From contig CAJTCG010000010.1 in assembly GCA_910574635.1 (NCBI GenBank), positions 100,964 to 164,963 of the forward strand: DNA of 64,000 bases, read 5' to 3'. Numbering within the stretch: the stretch's first letter is position 1; each line of letters opens with the position of its first letter. This document shows, piece by piece, positions 61,229 through 64,000 of the stretch. The DNA is from Oscillospiraceae bacterium (GTDB lineage: Bacteria > Bacillota > Clostridia > Oscillospirales > Oscillospiraceae). The translations under genes and the position numbers were made by a program. The notes beneath the pieces are model-generated. The model worked only from the letters and a program-made list of their open reading frames with translations, searched no databases and was not told the origin of the DNA.

Positions 61229-61704
61229 AAAGACGGGGAATACAACATCATCTGGACGGGCTTTTGGCGCTGCTGCTGTTCGGCGTTTTCACGGTGTGCG
61301 TGCTGTCGGTGCTGCTGACGGGGGCGCGGGCCTACCGCCGCCTGACGGTCCGGGATCAGGCCTCTTACAGCCGCAGGACCTGCGCCCAGTACATCACAAC
61401 CCGGGTGCGCCAGGCGGACTGCCTGGGCGGCGTGACGGTGGAGCCTTTTGGAGACGCCGCCGCGCTGGTCTTTACGGAGGACGGCTTTACCACCAGGGTC
61501 TATTGGCATGACGGTTATCTGATGGAGCTCTATGCGGGAGAGGACGCGGAGCTTTCCCCGGAGGACGGGGAGCGGATCATGGAAGCGGAATCCCTGTCCC
61601 TGTCGCTGCGGCGGGGACTGCTGACGGTGGACATTACCGGAGACTCCGGTGAGCCCGACCGTCTGTTTCTGCTTCTTCGAAGCGGAAGGGGGGCGGTTTC
61701 ATGA
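61225..61704 (+). CDS. DUF4860-like single-span protein
   Basis: A 159-residue protein with one span (about 12-34) and a soluble domain with YSRRTCAQYITTRVRQAD. I recognise it as like DUF4860, a family seen near GspF genes in Clostridia; function unproven. The start overlaps the previous stop (ATGA), and the stop overlaps the next start. Confidence 0.75.
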   Translation: MKRRGIQHHLDGLLALLLFGVFTVCVLSVLLTGARAYRRLTVRDQASYSRRTCAQYITTRVRQADCLGGVTVEPFGDAAALVFTEDGFTTRVYWHDGYLMELYAGEDAELSPEDGERIMEAESLSLSLRRGLLTVDITGDSGEPDRLFLLLRSGRGAVS

Positions 61705-62132
61705 AGAGCCGTGCGCCCCTGGCCTTGATGGAACAGATGGTGATGCTGCTGGTGTTCGCCCTGGCGGCGGCGCTGTGCTTTCAGGCCTTTGTAAGATCGG
61801 ACAACATCTCCCGCCAGAGCGAGGCGCGGGATCGGGCGGCCATGCTGGTCCAGTCCGCTGCGGAAGCGATTCAGTCCTATGGCGGAGACGCCTGCGACGC
61901 CTTTGCCGGCGCGGCGGAGCTGCTGGGCGGACAATATGAGCAGGGCCTTTTGTGGGTGGATTACGACGAGGACTGGAACCTGGGCGGAGACGCCTACCGG
62001 CTGGAGGCTCAGGGTATTTTGTCGGAAAATCCCGCTTTGCGGGAGGCCGCCGTGCAGATGGTGGACGCCCGGGGCAAGCCTATTTTCTCCATTCAGATTG
62101 CGTGGCAGGGGGAGGTGCGCGGCAATGGGTAA
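61701..62132 (+). CDS. small single-span protein, pseudopilin-like (third)
   Basis: A 143-residue protein with an N-terminal hydrophobic helix (about 9-28, starting ALMEQMVMLLVF) followed by a helical SEARDRAAMLVQ and a small globular domain. The glutamate in the hydrophobic start resembles prepilins, but no cleavage glycine precedes it. The start overlaps the previous stop (ATGA). Confidence 0.7.
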   Translation: MKSRAPLALMEQMVMLLVFALAAALCFQAFVRSDNISRQSEARDRAAMLVQSAAEAIQSYGGDACDAFAGAAELLGGQYEQGLLWVDYDEDWNLGGDAYRLEAQGILSENPALREAAVQMVDARGKPIFSIQIAWQGEVRGNG

Positions 62133-62559
62133 CGAGAAACGCGCGCTTCCGCCCGCTGTGGGCGGCAGCTCCCTTTTAACGGTCTTTGCCGTGCTGTGCC
62201 TGACGGTGTTTGCCCTGCTGTCCCTGGCGACGGTTCAGGCGGACGCGCGGCTGTCGGACGCTTCCGTTCAGACGGTGGCGGGGTATTATAAGGCCGATCA
62301 CGCCGCCCAGGAAATTTTGGCCTGCCTGCGGAGCGGCGCGCCCCTGCCGGAGGGACGCACGGTGCGGGCCACGCACGGCCCCGACCACAAGGGAACGCTT
62401 TTTTCCTACACCTGCCCCATCTCCGGCACGCAGAACCTGGAGGTGGAGGTCATCGTGGAGGAGGACGCCGGCTATACCATTTTGCGCTGGCAGGCGTGTC
62501 CCGCGGCCGAGTGGGAGAGCGACGATTCCCTGGACCTGTGGGATGGCGTACTGTTTTAA
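62125..62559 (+). CDS. small single-span protein, pseudopilin-like (fourth)
   Basis: A 144-residue protein with one span (about 17-37), then a soluble domain with two Cys pairs likely to be disulfides (YTCPISGT, WQACPAAE). The leader has GG at residues 13-14 but no glutamate at +5. It overlaps the previous gene by eight nt and is 12 nt from pilT. It could be a non-canonical pseudopilin. Confidence 0.7.
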   Translation: MGNEKRALPPAVGGSSLLTVFAVLCLTVFALLSLATVQADARLSDASVQTVAGYYKADHAAQEILACLRSGAPLPEGRTVRATHGPDHKGTLFSYTCPISGTQNLEVEVIVEEDAGYTILRWQACPAAEWESDDSLDLWDGVLF

Positions 62560-62571
62560 AGGAGGCTTTCT

Positions 62572-63630
62572 ATGTCAAAGCTGTTGGAATACTTGCAGCG
62601 GGTGGTGACCGACAAGGCGTCGGACCTCTTTCTGGTGGCGGGCGGGCCGATCTGTGAGAAGCTGGAAAAGCGTCTCCAGCCCATCAGCGAGGACCGGGCT
62701 TACCCGCGGGATACGGAGAACCTGATTCGGGAGATTTACCAATTGGCGGGACGGTCCATAGACCGCTATCTTCAGCAGGGGGACGACGACTTTTCCTTCT
62801 CCGTGGCCGAGCTGGCCCGCTTCCGGGTCAACGCGTACCGGCAGAGAGGGTCCATGGCGGCAGTGGTGCGGGTGGTGTCGTTTGAGATTCCGAACTGGAA
62901 GAGTCTGGGCATTCCTGAGCAGGTGATGAACCTGGCCGCCGTGGACCACGGCATGGTGCTGGTCACCGGCACGGCGGGCAGCGGAAAATCTACCACCCAG
63001 GCCTGTGTCATTGACCGGATCAACCGTACCCGGGAGTGCCACATCATCACGCTGGAGGACCCCATCGAATACCTTCACCGGGACCGCAAAAGCATCGTGA
63101 GCCAGCGGGAGATTTCCATCGACACGGAGGACTATCCCTCGGCCCTGCGGGCCTGCCTGCGGCAGGCGCCGGACGTTATCCTCCTGGGTGAGATGCGGGA
63201 CCAGGCGACCATCCACACTGCCATGACGGCGGCGGAGACCGGGCACCTCCTCATCGCCACCCTGCACACCAAGGGCACGGTAAATACCATAGACCGCATT
63301 GTCGACACCTTCCCCAGCGGACAGCAGGATCAGATTCGGGTGCAGCTGAGCATGGTGCTGCATACCGTAGTCTCGCAGCAGCTGCTGCCGGGGACCCGCG
63401 GCGAGCTGGTGCCCGCCTTTGAGATTATGCACATGAACAGTGCCATTCGAAGCTTGATTCGGGACAGCAAAACCCATCAAATCGACAATGCGATCGCCGC
63501 GGGGGGCGGCGAGGGAATGGTTACCATGGACCAGTCAATATTGGCCCTTTGCAAGGCAGGGGCCATCACACCGGAGACGGCGCTCAGCTATGCGGATAAT
63601 CCCGAGCAGCTGCGCCGCCGTTTAGGCTGA
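62572..63630 (+). CDS. PilT-like type IV pilus/secretion ATPase
   Basis: A 352-residue ATPase. Walker A is GTAGSGKST at about 135, the Asp-box region shows EDPIEYLH, Walker B is in DVILLGEMRD and the His box is AAETGHLLIATLHTKG. These, and the N-terminal KASDLFLVAGG segment, are typical of PilT. PilT normally drives retraction; here it is the only ATPase in the locus. ATG 62572 has AAGGAGG upstream. It is the last intact gene of the operon. Confidence 0.95.
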   Translation: MSKLLEYLQRVVTDKASDLFLVAGGPICEKLEKRLQPISEDRAYPRDTENLIREIYQLAGRSIDRYLQQGDDDFSFSVAELARFRVNAYRQRGSMAAVVRVVSFEIPNWKSLGIPEQVMNLAAVDHGMVLVTGTAGSGKSTTQACVIDRINRTRECHIITLEDPIEYLHRDRKSIVSQREISIDTEDYPSALRACLRQAPDVILLGEMRDQATIHTAMTAAETGHLLIATLHTKGTVNTIDRIVDTFPSGQQDQIRVQLSMVLHTVVSQQLLPGTRGELVPAFEIMHMNSAIRSLIRDSKTHQIDNAIAAGGGEGMVTMDQSILALCKAGAITPETALSYADNPEQLRRRLG

Positions 63631-63666
63631 ACCACAGGCAAAGCATGAGAAGGGGGGGGAGCGGGA

Positions 63667-63837
63667 ATAAACAGGAAGTTGACGCCGTTTTTGCTGGGCC
63701 TTTTGACCGGAGCCCTGCTTTTTGGAGGGATTACGGCGGTTGCCGCCGGTGTTGCGGCGGAACCCTCTAAGCACGCGATCTATGTGGACGGCCGCCAAGT
63801 GCCGATGGCGGCCTATAGAATTGCGGGAAACAACTAT
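63667..63837 (+). pseudogene. stalk-domain (copper amine oxidase N-like) protein, 5' fragment
   Basis: About 57 residues of a secreted stalk-domain protein: signal peptide (LTPFLLGLLTGALLFGG), a mature start at about AEPSKHA, and YVDGRQVPMAAYRIAGNNY, the family opening. After GNNY similarity stops and the frame ends at 63909 with unrelated residues. The expected first codon at 63667 is ATA behind GGGGGGAGCGGGA; in-frame TTG 63679 is the only standard start. It appears cut by the IS element. Confidence 0.6.
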
Positions 63838-64000
63838 GGAAACGCTGATTTAATTCCCCCAAATGATAAAAGATGTGATAAAATAAGGAAAAGGGGGCGC
63901 GGGGTATGAAACAGGAAAGTTTTAGCGATATGGAATACAGATGCCGGAAAAAGAAAACAAAACGGGAAGAATTTCTGGAAATCATGGACGAGATCATCCC
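63838..64000 (+). mobile_element. IS5-like insertion element, left end (continues past window)
   Basis: Similarity to the stalk gene ends at 63837, and the following sequence starts GGAAACGCTGATT, plausible as a terminal inverted repeat. A transposase start follows at 63906. The right end and target duplication lie outside. Confidence 0.6.
63906..64000 (+). CDS. IS5-family transposase, N-terminal part (3' end outside window)
   Basis: The 31 visible residues start MKQESFSDMEY and continue with RKKKTKREEFLEIMDEII, the opening of IS5-group transposases in Firmicutes (KKTTKREEFL followed by DEIIPW). A purine-rich site precedes the ATG. The catalytic part lies beyond base 64000. Confidence 0.75.
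   Translation, partial: MKQESFSDMEYRCRKKKTKREEFLEIMDEII

Overview
The window looks like a chromosomal segment of a GC-rich, low-sporulation-signature Clostridia member, most plausibly an Oscillospiraceae gut anaerobe of the Flavonifractor / Oscillibacter / Lawsonibacter kind. The reasons are the Rex repressor, the Firmicute pyrH-frr-uppS-cdsA-dxr-rseP-ispG-polC order (PolC is a Firmicute-type replicase), the sortase and LPxTG pilus genes, the MMPL transporter with a secreted partner, and a DUF3798-type ABC transporter. The genus is an inference; no rRNA or tRNA gene is visible.

Layout. 1-300: start of a response regulator (minus strand). 541-2273: rex and an SLH-like secreted protein. 2407-2640: a tiny Cys/Gly/Asn repeat protein. 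2804-5053 (minus): PAP2 phosphatase and ilvD. 5205-9073 (minus): galT, galK and an M19 dipeptidase. 9271-19732: the pyrH-to-polC housekeeping cluster (UMP kinase, ribosome recycling, undecaprenyl and phospholipid precursor synthesis, MEP-pathway isoprenoid enzymes, RseP protease, PolC). 19777-26392: two TetR regulators divergent from a secreted Asp/Ser/Gly-repeat protein and an MMPL/RND exporter. 26452-28898 (minus): a monoglyceride-lipase-like hydrolase coupled to glycerol kinase. 29119-30237: ROK regulator. 30285-31502 (minus): CapA-like lipoprotein, whose promoter abuts a dead transposase fragment. 31867-33831: chemoreceptor. 34095-39901: a complete ABC importer (binding lipoprotein, double ATPase, two permeases, small membrane protein). 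39985-41445: PepD. 41539-43530: a multi-domain VanX-like wall peptidase. 43676-47879: DUF3100 membrane protein, a small membrane partner, a TauE/SafE permease, an amidohydrolase and a Crp/Fnr regulator.

48664-63630 is the most striking part: about 15 kb of tightly packed co-directional genes behind one strong promoter and a ~615-nt structured leader. It encodes a coiled-coil protein, a dedicated signal peptidase, a 1459-residue LPxTG adhesin with fifteen H-x-H-x3-C repeats, a major pilin, a class C sortase, a minor pilin, a second sortase and a transglutaminase-like lipoprotein, and then, only 10 nt later, a GspF-like platform protein, four small single-span proteins and a PilT-like ATPase. 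A sortase-built pilus and a minimal type IV pilus/type II secretion-like machine therefore appear to be encoded in one transcription unit. The right edge is a stalk-domain gene cut by an IS5-like element.

Starts were chosen by ribosome binding site and family length. Several genes have near-consensus sigma-A promoters, and some sit inside, or directly beside, the terminator of the previous gene.
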